Below are positions 55,780 through 64,000 of a stretch of 64,000 nt of DNA, in pieces. Numbering within the stretch: position 1 is the first letter of the stretch; each line of letters starts with the position of its first letter. The stretch lies in assembly GCF_900143525.1 (NCBI RefSeq), contig NZ_FREZ01000002.1:124001-188000 (forward strand), written 5' to 3'. Source of the stretch: Ruegeria sp. Alg231-54. Its GTDB lineage: Bacteria > Pseudomonadota > Alphaproteobacteria > Rhodobacterales > Rhodobacteraceae. Both the position numbers and the translations under genes were made by a program. Below the pieces are notes generated by a model. That model searched no databases, had not been told where the DNA came from, and saw nothing but the letters and a program-made list of their open reading frames with translations.

Positions 55780-56400
55780 GTGACCAAACGCACGTCTGCC
55801 AAGTACAAAATTGACCGCCGGATGGGTGAAAACATCTGGGGTCGTCCAAAATCCCCGGTCAACCGTCGCGAATATGGCCCCGGCCAGCACGGCCAGCGCC
55901 GCAAGGGAAAACTGTCGGACTTCGGTCTGCAGCTGCGCGCCAAGCAGAAGCTGAAAGGCTACTATGGCGACCTGACCGAGAAGCAGTTCCGCCGCATCTA
56001 CGCCGAAGCCGTACGTGTGAACGGCGACACCGGTGAAAACCTGATCGGTCTGCTGGAGCGTCGTCTGGACGCTGTTGTCTACCGCGCCAAGTTCGTTGCA
56101 ACCGTTTTTGCTGCACGTCAGTTCGTGAACCACGGCCACGTCAAAGTAAATGGCAAGCGGGTCAACATCCCCAGCTACCGTGTCAAAGAAGGCGACGTGA
56201 TCGAAGTACGCGACAAGTCCAAGCAACTGGCTGTAGTTCTGGAAGCCGCTGCTCTGGCCGAGCGTGACGTGCCTGACTACATCGACGCCGACCACTCGAA
56301 AATGACCGCGACCTTCGTTCGCGCACCAGGCCTGGGCGATGTGCCTTACCCGGTCGTCATGGAACCGAACCTGGTCGTCGAATTCTACGCGAAGAACTAA
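55780..56400 (+). CDS. rpsD: 30S ribosomal protein S4
   Basis: 206 residues, full length for S4, with the N-terminal rRNA-binding part and the S4 domain around [34 protein letters not shown] (about 89-122). S4 nucleates 16S rRNA folding and binds mRNA leaders as a repressor. GTG start with AAGGAG seven to eight bases upstream. It stands alone with its own promoter and terminator rather than in a large ribosomal operon, as in many alphaproteobacteria. Confidence 0.97.
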   Translation: MTKRTSAKYKIDRRMGENIWGRPKSPVNRREYGPGQHGQRRKGKLSDFGLQLRAKQKLKGYYGDLTEKQFRRIYAEAVRVNGDTGENLIGLLERRLDAVVYRAKFVATVFAARQFVNHGHVKVNGKRVNIPSYRVKEGDVIEVRDKSKQLAVVLEAAALAERDVPDYIDADHSKMTATFVRAPGLGDVPYPVVMEPNLVVEFYAKN

Positions 56401-56423
56401 TTTTCGCCGACATCCAGAATTTC

Positions 56424-56454
56424 AGGGCCGCGCAGTTTGCGCGGCCCTTTTTTT
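56424..56454 (+). terminator. Rho-independent terminator of rpsD
   Basis: A perfect ten-bp GC-rich stem (56424-56433 with 56439-56448), a five-base loop and a run of seven T, 24 bases after the stop. Confidence 0.95.
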
Positions 56455-56678
56455 GTTTGGTCATGTGACGACGCGTATTGGGTTTGACGGCATGTCCAAA
56501 ATTTGCGTCTCGGGTTTTCAAAAAGTATCAACCGAAGTGCCTCAGCAGAACGCCCGCATTGGGTGGGATGCTGGAATTCACGCTCGGCTTGCACAAGCTG
56601 CATTTCGAATTGAACGCGTAACAACCTACGAACAGCCTTGCAGCCAAATCACTGATCAAGCCCGCCGAAGGCGCTGAG

Positions 56679-57140
56679 TCAAATTGGCAGCGGCCTGCTT
56701 TCGGCGATGGCCTCCATCGCAAAGTACGAGGTCACACTGTCCAGTTCGACCTTGTCGATCAATCGCTGATACACCTTGTCATATGACGTCATATCTTGTG
56801 TGACGACTTTCAACTGATAGTCATAGTCGCCACCAATGCGGTGAAAATCCACCACCTCGGGGATGGTCAGGACATGGCTTCGAAAGGCTTGCAGCCATTC
56901 CGCCGAATGGTGCCGGGTGCGCAGCATAACAAAGACCACAAGGCTCAGCCCCAGTTTTTCGCGGGCAATCCGCGCGGTCGAACCGGTAATGACGCCATTT
57001 TCGTTCAACGCCTTCAGCCGCCGCCAACACGCATTTTGCGACAATCCGACTCGGTCTGCCAACTCACGCTGGGACAGTGTTGCGTCTGTTTGAAGTTCGC
57101 GAAGGATACGCTTGTCAATTTGATCTAGTTTTTCGGCCAT
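56679..57140 (-). CDS. Lrp/AsnC family transcriptional regulator
   Basis: 153 residues. An N-terminal winged helix (LDQIDKRILRELQTDATLSQRELADRVGLSQNACWRRLKAL at about 5-45) is followed by the RAM ligand-binding domain with the GGDYDYQLKV strand. Start at ATG 57140 gives the standard N-terminus; the frame extends 22 codons further without homology. It is divergent from the class V aminotransferase gene, 103 bases apart, and probably regulates it in response to an amino acid. Confidence 0.9.
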   Translation of the reverse strand: MAEKLDQIDKRILRELQTDATLSQRELADRVGLSQNACWRRLKALNENGVITGSTARIAREKLGLSLVVFVMLRTRHHSAEWLQAFRSHVLTIPEVVDFHRIGGDYDYQLKVVTQDMTSYDKVYQRLIDKVELDSVTSYFAMEAIAESRPLPI

Positions 57141-57243
57141 ATCGAAGCATATGACACGAAATTTAAGAAATCTACCAAAAGAAAGGTGAAGTTTCTGCAT
57201 CCTCATTCAATCATATTTGGTAGTGCAATACGGAGAACTAATC

Positions 57244-58659
57244 ATGACCTTGTCCAAATTTCGCGCAGACCTCCAATCCACCACTCGCAATTCAACCCTG
57301 CGCGATGGGCTGATCGGAGAGAATGTTCTGATCCCCGGTCTGAATGGGGACGTGCCGCTGGTTTATGCGGACTACGTCGCTTCGGGTCGTGCGCTGCAGC
57401 AGGTAGAGGATTTTGTCGCCCATGAGGTGCTGCCTTTTTATGCCAACAGCCATACCGAGGCCTCCTATTGCGGGTCTTACATGACCCGTCTGCGCCGCGA
57501 AGCGCGCGCGGAAATAGCCCGCATTGTTGGAGCAAGGGAAGACGACGCGGTGATCTTTACCGGGTCCGGCGCCACTGCGGGTCTTAACCGGCTGGTCAGC
57601 TTGATGGGAGTTGAAGGGGCTGACCGGCCGGTTGTCTTGATTGGGCCTTATGAGCATCATTCCAACATTCTGCCCTGGCGCGAAAGCAAAGCGCAGGTCA
57701 TAGAAATCCCCGAGGCGACCGAAGGCGGCGTTGATCTTGCTGCACTTGAACAGGCGTTGGCGGATAATGCCGAGTCCGATCTGATTATCGGTTCCTTCTC
57801 GGCGGCATCCAACGTGACCGGAATCATCACCGATCCAGATCCGATCACCCGGCTGCTTAAGGCGCATGGGGCCGTGTCGATCTGGGACTATGCCGGTGGC
57901 GGACCCTATCTGCCGATGGACATGGGGCCAGAGGATGCACGCAAGGACGCTATCGTCGTCTCGCCTCATAAATTCCCGGGCGGCCCGGGCGCGTCAGGCG
58001 TGCTGATCGTCAACCAGAACGCAGTTCGCCGCACTTGCCCAAGTTGGCCTGGTGGCGGCACTGTCAGCTTTGTATCGCCTTGGCGGCATGACTACAGTGA
58101 GGATTTGGCCACGCGGGAAGAAGCCGGAACACCCAATGTGATCGGAGATATCCGCGCCGCGCTGTCCTTCATCGTTAAGGATGTCGTCGGCACGGATGAA
58201 ATTGCTGAACGCGAAGCCCGGTACAATGAAATGGCATTGAAAGGGTGGGGCGACAATCCGAACCTGACTTTGCTAGGTACTGAAAACCCGCATCGTTTGC
58301 CGATCTATTCTTTCCTTGTGCGGGACAACTCCGGCCAGCCGGTGCATCAGCAGCTGTTTACCCGGATGCTCAGCGACATCTACGGCATTCAGGCGCGCGG
58401 TGGTTGCGCCTGTGCCGGGCCATATGCGCATCGCTTGCTGGAAATCGACCGCGCAACGTCCGCTGAATTGCATGCGGCCCTGTCTGCAGGGGAAGAGATG
58501 AAGAAACCCGGATGGGTCCGCCTGAATTTCTCGTACCTTATGAGCGAAGAGACGGTTCAGTTCATCATCGACAGCGTCAATGACCTGTCCCACAGGACAG
58601 AGGAATTCGCCCCTTATTACAACGCCGACCCGGCGACCGCCCGCTTCAAAGCGGCGTGA
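57244..58659 (+). CDS. Aminotransferase class V-fold PLP enzyme (cysteine desulfurase/selenocysteine lyase-like)
   Basis: 471 residues with the class V fold. GSGATAGLNRL (108-118) holds the phosphate, WDYAGGG (about 214-220) has the PLP-pairing Asp, and Lys243 in SPHKFPGGPG should bind PLP. A Cys-rich segment ARGGCACAGPY near residue 405 resembles the Cys loop of cysteine desulfurase-like enzymes. It is longer than SufS (about 410). No SUF genes are near; the divergent Lrp regulator suggests an amino acid catabolic role. GGAGA precedes the ATG at 57244; the frame opens at 57217. Confidence 0.82.
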   Translation: MTLSKFRADLQSTTRNSTLRDGLIGENVLIPGLNGDVPLVYADYVASGRALQQVEDFVAHEVLPFYANSHTEASYCGSYMTRLRREARAEIARIVGAREDDAVIFTGSGATAGLNRLVSLMGVEGADRPVVLIGPYEHHSNILPWRESKAQVIEIPEATEGGVDLAALEQALADNAESDLIIGSFSAASNVTGIITDPDPITRLLKAHGAVSIWDYAGGGPYLPMDMGPEDARKDAIVVSPHKFPGGPGASGVLIVNQNAVRRTCPSWPGGGTVSFVSPWRHDYSEDLATREEAGTPNVIGDIRAALSFIVKDVVGTDEIAEREARYNEMALKGWGDNPNLTLLGTENPHRLPIYSFLVRDNSGQPVHQQLFTRMLSDIYGIQARGGCACAGPYAHRLLEIDRATSAELHAALSAGEEMKKPGWVRLNFSYLMSEETVQFIIDSVNDLSHRTEEFAPYYNADPATARFKAA

Positions 58660-58698
58660 CGGAATTGCCGCTTTTCTCAACGCGTTGAGACGGGTATG

Positions 58699-58722
58699 AG
58701 AGGCTCCAACAACGGAGCCTCT
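58699..58722 (+). promoter_or_regulatory. Hairpin sequestering the hisC ribosome binding site
   Basis: AGAGGCTCC (58699-58707) pairs perfectly with GGAGCCTCT (58714-58722) around a six-base loop. The GGAG of the second arm is the only ribosome binding site for the ATG at 58724, so folding would hide it. No T-run, so not a terminator. Confidence 0.6.
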
Positions 58723-58723
58723 T

Positions 58724-59809
58724 ATGAACAAGATCACCCCGCAGCCCGGCATTATGGACATCGCGCTCTATCAGGGCGGCCAGTCGCATGTGGCGGGGGT
58801 GGAACATGTGATCAAGCTCAGCTCCAACGAAAACCCGTTCGGTCCCAGCCCCAAGGCGATTGAGGCGGTTCGCGATAGTGCGGCGACGCTGCATCGGTAT
58901 CCCAGTACCGATCACGCAAGCCTGCGCTCAGCGATTGGTGAACGGCACGGGTTGGACCCTGCGCGGCTTATCTGCGGCGTTGGCAGTGACGAAGTGCTGC
59001 AATTCATTGCCCAGGCCTATGCCGGACCGGGTGATGAGGTCATCTATACCGAGCACGGGTTTTCAATGTACCCGATCATCGCCCGCATGGCTGGTGCAAC
59101 CCCAGTGATGGTGGCTGAGCGTAATCGCCATGTGGACGTAGACAACATTCTGGCCGCCGTGAACGACCAAACCCGGATCGTGTTCGTGACCAACCCGGGC
59201 AACCCAACCTCGACCATGATCCCCGAGGCTGAATTGTTGCGTCTGGCCGAGGCATTGCCCAACACCTGCCTGATGGTGATCGACGGGGCCTATGCCGAGT
59301 TTGTAGACAGGTTCGACGGTGGTTCATCGCTGGTGGATCAGTTTGACAACGTGATTATGACGCGGACCTTTTCCAAGGTGTACGGTCTGGGTGGAATGCG
59401 TGTCGGATGGGGCTATGCCGCGCAGTCGATTATCGACGTGCTGAACCGGGTGCGTCAGCCGTTCAACCTGTCTTTGACCGCTTTGGTTGCCGCAGAGGCT
59501 GCGGTAAATGACATAGAATTCCTGTCCTTCTGTCAGGCTGAAAATGCGCGCCTGCGGGTGTGGTTGTCGGATGAGCTGGCCAAGATCGGCGTGCCATCGG
59601 ATGCGTCCTGCACCAACTTCATCCTCACCCGCTTTGCAGATCGGACCCAGGCCGAGGCTTGTGACGACTATCTCAAAACGCAGGGTTTGATCGTGCGCCG
59701 TGTGGCGGGCTACAACCTGCCAAATGCCCTGCGGATCACCGTAGGCGACGAAGAAGCCTGCCGCCGCGTTGTTGCGGCCATCACCGCGTTCAAAAGGGGC
59801 GTCGCATGA
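58724..59809 (+). CDS. hisC: Histidinol-phosphate / aromatic aminotransferase
   Basis: 361 residues of the class I/II HisC subfamily: [11 protein letters not shown] (36-46), GSDEVL (87-92), NPGNPTST (157-164) and Lys218 in [16 protein letters not shown]. It transaminates imidazole-acetol phosphate in histidine synthesis and, in many alphaproteobacteria, aromatic oxo acids as well. It overlaps the prephenate dehydrogenase gene by four bases, which fits a dual role in tyrosine/phenylalanine formation. Translation may be controlled by the hairpin over its ribosome site. Confidence 0.93.
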   Translation: MNKITPQPGIMDIALYQGGQSHVAGVEHVIKLSSNENPFGPSPKAIEAVRDSAATLHRYPSTDHASLRSAIGERHGLDPARLICGVGSDEVLQFIAQAYAGPGDEVIYTEHGFSMYPIIARMAGATPVMVAERNRHVDVDNILAAVNDQTRIVFVTNPGNPTSTMIPEAELLRLAEALPNTCLMVIDGAYAEFVDRFDGGSSLVDQFDNVIMTRTFSKVYGLGGMRVGWGYAAQSIIDVLNRVRQPFNLSLTALVAAEAAVNDIEFLSFCQAENARLRVWLSDELAKIGVPSDASCTNFILTRFADRTQAEACDDYLKTQGLIVRRVAGYNLPNALRITVGDEEACRRVVAAITAFKRGVA

Positions 59810-60726
59810 GCCAAGTTTACGACCGTGTGGCCTTGATCGGGCTTGGCCTGATCGCCTCGTCCACGTTCTGGGCGATCAAACGCGCCGGACTTGCTGGCGA
59901 AGTGACCGGCTATGCCCGGTCCGAGACCACCCGCGACACGGCCCGCCGCATTGGCTTGTGTGATCGCGTCTGCGATACTGCGCAAGAGGCGGTCGAGGGC
60001 GCGGATCTGGTCGTTCTCTGTGTTCCTGTCGGCGCGATGGGCGCTGTTGCAAGAGATATTGCACCTGTCCTGAAACCCGGCGCGACGGTGACAGATGTCG
60101 GCTCGGTCAAGCGTCACGTTATTCAGGCCGTTGGGCCGGAAATCCCGGATGATGTGCATTTCATCCCCGCGCACCCGCTGGCAGGGACGGAGCATTCCGG
60201 CCCGGAATCGGGTTTTGCAGAACTCTTTGACAACCGCTGGTGCCTTTTGGTTCCGGTTGAAGGCTCGGACCCGGATGCGATTGCCCGTTTGCGGGCACTT
60301 TGGGAAGGCATGGGGTCAAACGTTGATGAGATGGACGCGGATCACCATGATCTGGTTCTGGCCGTCACATCGCACGCGCCGCACCTGATCGCCTATACGA
60401 TGGTGGGCGTTGCGGATGATCTGCGCCGGGTCACCGATACCGAGGTCATCAAGTATTCCGCCGCTGGATTCCGTGACTTCACCCGCATCGCGGCCTCGGA
60501 CCCAACCATGTGGCGCGACGTGTTCCTGACCAATAAGGATGCGACGCTGGAGATCCTTGGCCGGTTCACCGAAGAACTGTTTGCACTGCAGCGCGCGATC
60601 AGAACAGGTGACGGCGAGCAGCTTTTCGACTATTTCACGCGTACACGCGCCATCCGCCGCGGCATCATTGATGCAGGCCAGGATACGGATGCGCCTGATT
60701 TCGGACGGGGGAAAACGAACCCATGA
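59806..60726 (+). CDS. tyrA: Prephenate/arogenate dehydrogenase family protein
   Basis: 306 residues. A Rossmann domain with GLGLIASS (12-19) binds NAD(P), followed by the family hallmarks [11 protein letters not shown] (about 123-133) and an all-helical dimerisation domain with [13 protein letters not shown]. It oxidatively decarboxylates prephenate or arogenate on the way to tyrosine. The second Gly of the usual GxGLIGGS is Ala here, a mild change. Coupled to hisC by ATGA overlap and to the extensin-like gene downstream by another. Confidence 0.92.
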   Translation: MSQVYDRVALIGLGLIASSTFWAIKRAGLAGEVTGYARSETTRDTARRIGLCDRVCDTAQEAVEGADLVVLCVPVGAMGAVARDIAPVLKPGATVTDVGSVKRHVIQAVGPEIPDDVHFIPAHPLAGTEHSGPESGFAELFDNRWCLLVPVEGSDPDAIARLRALWEGMGSNVDEMDADHHDLVLAVTSHAPHLIAYTMVGVADDLRRVTDTEVIKYSAAGFRDFTRIAASDPTMWRDVFLTNKDATLEILGRFTEELFALQRAIRTGDGEQLFDYFTRTRAIRRGIIDAGQDTDAPDFGRGKTNP

Positions 60727-61559
60727 CGCAGGGCTGGAGAACCATTCTGACCGGATTTGCAGCGCTTTGCGCAATGTCAACTCAGGCTGGTTCGCTGGAA
60801 CGTTCGTTAATACCGATATCGCGACCTCAGGCTACACTTGCCGTCCTTAGCAGCGCAGTACCTCAGCTGCCTCCGGCGACCATTCGCCCAGAATTGCGGC
60901 CGGATTCACCGCAGGTTTTGGCAGCAGCGGCACGGCCTGCGGAGCTGCCTCTGCTTGGCCCGGACACTTCGCTGATGCCTTACTTGCGGCCCAAAGCCCT
61001 GGAGCAGGAGGCGCTGTTCAAGAAGCGCAAACTGCGTAAAGGATCGGTGTGCGGCGACATCGATATTCAGGGTAAGCCAGTCGGGACGGTACCGGGCAGG
61101 ATCAAGGCTTGTGGGATCAAAGACGCTGTTCAGATTACCTCGGTCTCAGGCGTGACGCTTAGCCGTCCCTCCACGATGGATTGTGGAACGGCAATTGCGC
61201 TGAACAAGTGGGTTGAGAAAACGGTCAAGCCCACGTTCAAGCGACGCGGGCCGGTGGTTCAATTGCAGGTTGCCGCACACTACGCGTGCCGGACGCGTAA
61301 CAACCGCAAGGGCGCCCGCATTTCCGAGCATGGAAAAGGCCGAGCGATTGATATCTCGGCCTTCAAGATGGCCGATGGAGAGGTTGTGACGGTCCTGAAT
61401 GGCTGGCGCAAGAACCCGTCACAAAAACAACTGGTCAAGATCTGGCGCGATGCATGCGGGCCGTTTGGCACCGTATTGGGGCCAAACGCCGACCGGTATC
61501 ACCGGGATCATTTCCATCTGGATACAGCCCGCCACCGTCGCGGGCCATACTGCCGTTAA
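60723..61559 (+). CDS. Extensin-like C-terminal domain protein, secreted
   Basis: 278 residues with a signal peptide (about 1-22), a Pro/Ala-rich linker (about 25-95), then the extensin-like C-terminal domain with conserved Cys (VCGD, KACGI, MDCG, YACR, DACG, YCR), EHGKGRAIDIS and YHRDHFHLD. The His/Asp pattern resembles D,D-peptidase-type metal sites, so action on peptidoglycan in the periplasm is likely. It overlaps tyrA by four bases although its function is unrelated. Its stop overlaps the stop of the convergent DUF2125 gene. Confidence 0.88.
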   Translation: MTQGWRTILTGFAALCAMSTQAGSLERSLIPISRPQATLAVLSSAVPQLPPATIRPELRPDSPQVLAAAARPAELPLLGPDTSLMPYLRPKALEQEALFKKRKLRKGSVCGDIDIQGKPVGTVPGRIKACGIKDAVQITSVSGVTLSRPSTMDCGTAIALNKWVEKTVKPTFKRRGPVVQLQVAAHYACRTRNNRKGARISEHGKGRAIDISAFKMADGEVVTVLNGWRKNPSQKQLVKIWRDACGPFGTVLGPNADRYHRDHFHLDTARHRRGPYCR

Positions 61560-62557
61560 CGCAGGATCAGGCGGGGGGCAGGCCCCAGCGGCAAAGGCCC
61601 CAGCGCTACGAATCCGTCGCGGAAGTTTAGCTGCAGGTCCAGTGCATTTGGATTCCCGCCCAGCCCAGCCATGAAATTCAACGCGCGTGTCACCGGATCA
61701 ACCGCCTGATCGGGCAGGGCACCTGCGGCGTTGGCCATGGCAATCATGTCGCGCCAGTTTTCAGCTTTGACCGCAATTTCGCCCGTTGGGATGCCCTGGT
61801 GATCGATATCAAGCTCGCCTGCCGCAAACAGACGCAAAGCGCCCCATTTCATCTCGGCGAGGTTCAGGTCAATCATTACCGGTTGCGGTCTGCCCTGTTC
61901 CAATGCCGTGCGATCCCACGGCTTGTTGAACGTTGCGGTCATGTCCAGCTCGAGCGTGTCAAACGCCTGCGGCAACGTGGTGGCCGACCGCATCAATTCT
62001 CGCAGGCCTTCACCCGGGGTGAACCCGTCAATACGGGCACCGATGGCATAGGTCACCGGAATAGAAGTCTGTTCCATGACCAGCGTCAGCGTATCACCTC
62101 CGGCCAGGGCTTCGGCATCGTCGGTGATCAGCCATGAACCGGCAGTCAACGCCATTTTTTCCAGTACCAGCGCGACACCGGGCTGTAGTTGCAGTTCGGC
62201 CTGCAGGTTGCTGGCTTTGATGGTTGCCGTCTGATCAAAATAGGACAGGCGCTGAGGGGTGTCAGCAAAGCGCAGCACCTGACGTCCCGGCCAGATTGCA
62301 GGGCTTTGGAACTCGATCCAATCGGCGCTCCATGCGGTGCCGTTGACTGGATCAGCCAGCGCCGGACTGTTCAGGCGCGTAACGTGGCGCAACGGATACC
62401 CCGCTGTTGAAACATCGGAAAAGTCGGCCTGCCAACCTTGTTCCTGCTGTTTGTCGAACCAGGCGGTGATTGCATTGCGCAATCCGAATCCGGCGACGAA
62501 CCAATAGGCGCTCCAGATAACTGTTAAGAAAATGACTACTCGTATTAGACCGCGCAT
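61556..62557 (-). CDS. DUF2125 family periplasmic protein
   Basis: 333 residues with an N-terminal membrane anchor (about 5-22) followed by a beta-rich periplasmic part. The YPLRHVTRLNSPALAD and WSADWIEFQSPAIWPG segments typify DUF2125, a family restricted mainly to alphaproteobacteria with no known role. It converges on the extensin-like gene with shared stop bases (GTTAAC) and is divergent from chaC. Confidence 0.85.
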   Translation of the reverse strand: MRGLIRVVIFLTVIWSAYWFVAGFGLRNAITAWFDKQQEQGWQADFSDVSTAGYPLRHVTRLNSPALADPVNGTAWSADWIEFQSPAIWPGRQVLRFADTPQRLSYFDQTATIKASNLQAELQLQPGVALVLEKMALTAGSWLITDDAEALAGGDTLTLVMEQTSIPVTYAIGARIDGFTPGEGLRELMRSATTLPQAFDTLELDMTATFNKPWDRTALEQGRPQPVMIDLNLAEMKWGALRLFAAGELDIDHQGIPTGEIAVKAENWRDMIAMANAAGALPDQAVDPVTRALNFMAGLGGNPNALDLQLNFRDGFVALGPLPLGPAPRLILR

Positions 62558-62624
62558 GGCAGTTGGCCCTTTTTCCCGCGTTGAATTTGATGTTTATAGG
62601 CCCAAACGGGCAAGGACCAGAGCT

Positions 62625-63155
62625 ATGACGATGTGGGTTTTCGGATATGGATCGCTGCTGTGGAATCCGGGCTTTCCGGTGGCCCGAAGCGAACACGCCA
62701 CACTGCATGGGTATGCGCGGTCCTTTTGTATGAGTTCGATCCACCACCGCGGAACCGAGGAACATCCGGGTCTGGTGCTGGCATTGGACGAACAGACCGA
62801 CGCCAATTGCACGGGCTTGGCGCTTGCGGTCGAAACCGGCCATGAAGAGCGCACCCTTCACGAACTGCGTGAACGCGAGCTGATCTCATCGGCCTATGTC
62901 GAGAAAAACCTTGATGTGCATCTGAACACTGGCGAGGTTATCACTGCCGTGACCTATGTGATCGACGCAGAACATGTCCAATACTGTGGTGGCATGCCGT
63001 TGGAGGAGCAGGCGCAGATCATTGCACATGCGGTCGGCGGGCGCGGACCGAATACGGAATATCTGTATAATACTGCGGAACATCTGGCCGAGATTGACCT
63101 GCGCGATCCCGATCTTGAGTGGTTAGCGCAACGGGTGCGCAGCATCACAGCATAA
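62625..63155 (+). CDS. chaC: ChaC-type gamma-glutamylcyclotransferase
   Basis: 176 residues. VFGYGSLLWNPGF (residues 5-17) is the substrate-binding YGSL loop; LHELRERELISSAY carries the conserved Glu region, and AVTYVID follows. ChaC enzymes cleave glutathione to 5-oxoproline and Cys-Gly in the cytoplasm. ATG 62625 gives the standard start; the frame is open back to 62532 within the divergent DUF2125 promoter region. Confidence 0.9.
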   Translation: MTMWVFGYGSLLWNPGFPVARSEHATLHGYARSFCMSSIHHRGTEEHPGLVLALDEQTDANCTGLALAVETGHEERTLHELRERELISSAYVEKNLDVHLNTGEVITAVTYVIDAEHVQYCGGMPLEEQAQIIAHAVGGRGPNTEYLYNTAEHLAEIDLRDPDLEWLAQRVRSITA

Positions 63156-63223
63156 ACCCTTGGCGTCACCGGCGGATTTTGGCTAGATTCAGCCAGAGCA
63201 GGCAAAAACCGGGAAACACGCGC

Positions 63224-64000
63224 ATGGCGCAGGCACATCAGGGCGCGAGACCCCATTTCTCGCATCCCATCCGTCAGATTGTGATGATGTTGGTCGCAAT
63301 TGGCCTGGCAGGGTTGGGCGTCTTCATGGCGCTGCCTTATGTGCTGCCGGTGTTTCAGGCCAACCCGTACCTGAACGGCTTTATCATCCTGGTTTTCATA
63401 ATCGGCGTTTTCGCCTGTTTCTTTCAGGTGACACAGTTGATTGGCTCGGTGCGCTGGATTGAGGCTTTTGTTGGCGGCGTTGTCCGCGAAGACGCGCGCA
63501 CGCCGCAATTGCTGGCTCCTCTGGCCTCACTGCTACGCGAACGCGGTGCGCGATCGCAGATCAGCTCCAGTTCGACCCGGTCGATTCTGGATTCGGTCGC
63601 GGAACGCGTCGAGGAAGAGCGTGAGATCACGCGCTATATTACCAATGTTCTGATTTACTTGGGCCTGTTGGGCACGTTCTTTGGACTGGCGACCACCGTC
63701 CCAGCCATTGTCGACACGATCCGCAGTCTGAACCCGCAAGAGGGCGAAGAAGGGCTGGCCGTGTTCAACCGCCTGATGGTGGGGCTTGAGGCCCAGCTAC
63801 AAGGAATGGGCGTGGCATTTGGGTCGTCCCTTTTGGGCCTTGCCGGGTCTCTGATCGTCGGTTTGCTGGAACTGTTCGCAGGTCACGGCCAGAACCGGTT
63901 CTACCGCGAGCTTGAGGAATGGTTGTCTTCAATTACCCGTGTTGGCTTTGCTGCCTCAGAAGAAGGCGGGGCCGAGATTGCGGTTCTGACCCCAGTTCTG
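63224..64000 (+). CDS. MotA/TolQ/ExbB proton channel-like protein, N-terminal part
   Basis: The gene runs off the right edge; 259 codons are present without a stop. Two membrane helices near residues 19-40 and 47-68, then a cytoplasmic helical part, then a pair of helices near 143-163 (IYLGLLGTFFGLATTVPAI) and 195-215 (GMGVAFGSSLLGLAGSLIVGLLE) carry the proton-channel family motif. Roseobacters encode such a protein upstream of an OmpA-like peptidoglycan-binding partner, but that region lies outside the window. It may drive an envelope process rather than flagella. Confidence 0.8.
   Translation, partial: MAQAHQGARPHFSHPIRQIVMMLVAIGLAGLGVFMALPYVLPVFQANPYLNGFIILVFIIGVFACFFQVTQLIGSVRWIEAFVGGVVREDARTPQLLAPLASLLRERGARSQISSSSTRSILDSVAERVEEEREITRYITNVLIYLGLLGTFFGLATTVPAIVDTIRSLNPQEGEEGLAVFNRLMVGLEAQLQGMGVAFGSSLLGLAGSLIVGLLELFAGHGQNRFYRELEEWLSSITRVGFAASEEGGAEIAVLTPVL

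Noticed and set aside
1..64000. CRISPR arrays, tRNA or rRNA genes
   Set aside because: No regularly spaced direct repeats and no recognisable tRNA or rRNA sequences were found on reading either strand.

Overview
The window looks like a chromosomal piece of a marine Roseobacter-group alphaproteobacterium (Rhodobacteraceae, Ruegeria/Silicibacter-like). I infer this from gene content: many FAD amine/amino-acid oxidoreductases, a TAXI-type TRAP transporter, a GcvT-fused dehydrogenase, a cobalamin-dependent class II ribonucleotide reductase, short HisG plus HisZ, and Rhodobacteraceae-type DUF1489 and DUF2125 genes. There are no rRNA, tRNA, CRISPR or phage modules that I can recognise.

Layout. 1-8800: scavenging genes (end of a glycolate/lactate oxidase-type FAD enzyme, a GcvT-fused dimethylglycine dehydrogenase-like enzyme, an AhpD-like protein, a DUF938 methyltransferase overlapping a DauA-like amino acid dehydrogenase) and a two-gene HlyD-type membrane module. 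9200-17934: a minus-strand catabolic operon facing a divergent LysR gene. It holds a TAXI binding protein, a fused TRAP permease, a DadA-like dehydrogenase, an Asp/Glu-type racemase, a TauE/SafE anion exporter and a D-cysteine desulfhydrase/cysteate lyase-family enzyme, with a decayed RidA gene after it. This reads as uptake, racemisation, oxidation and beta-elimination of a (possibly sulfur-containing) amino acid.

18000-33300 is an accessory, decaying zone. It has an IS110/IS1111-type element bounded by 13-bp inverted repeats, an IS3 remnant cutting a dihydrofolate-reductase-like gene and an IS5 remnant cutting an AraC gene. It also has a sulfatase with a membrane-anchored TPR regulator and two consecutive outer-membrane barrel genes broken by stops and frameshifts, then LysR, two cytochrome c genes and a large secreted nuclease.

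33339-42727 is one tight minus-strand operon: xdhABC followed by a BmpA-type nucleoside/purine ABC transporter, i.e. purine import plus oxidation. 43072-64000 is mostly housekeeping: dnaE, slyX, hisS-hisZ-hisG, nrdJ, rpsD, an Lrp/aminotransferase divergent pair, hisC-tyrA-extensin, DUF2125, chaC and the start of an ExbB/MotA-like channel gene.

I see no clear new defence or mobile system. The most interesting material is the racemase/DadA/desulfhydrase/TauE operon with its broken RidA gene, the serial gene decay around the sulfatase, and a hairpin that appears to hide the hisC ribosome binding site.
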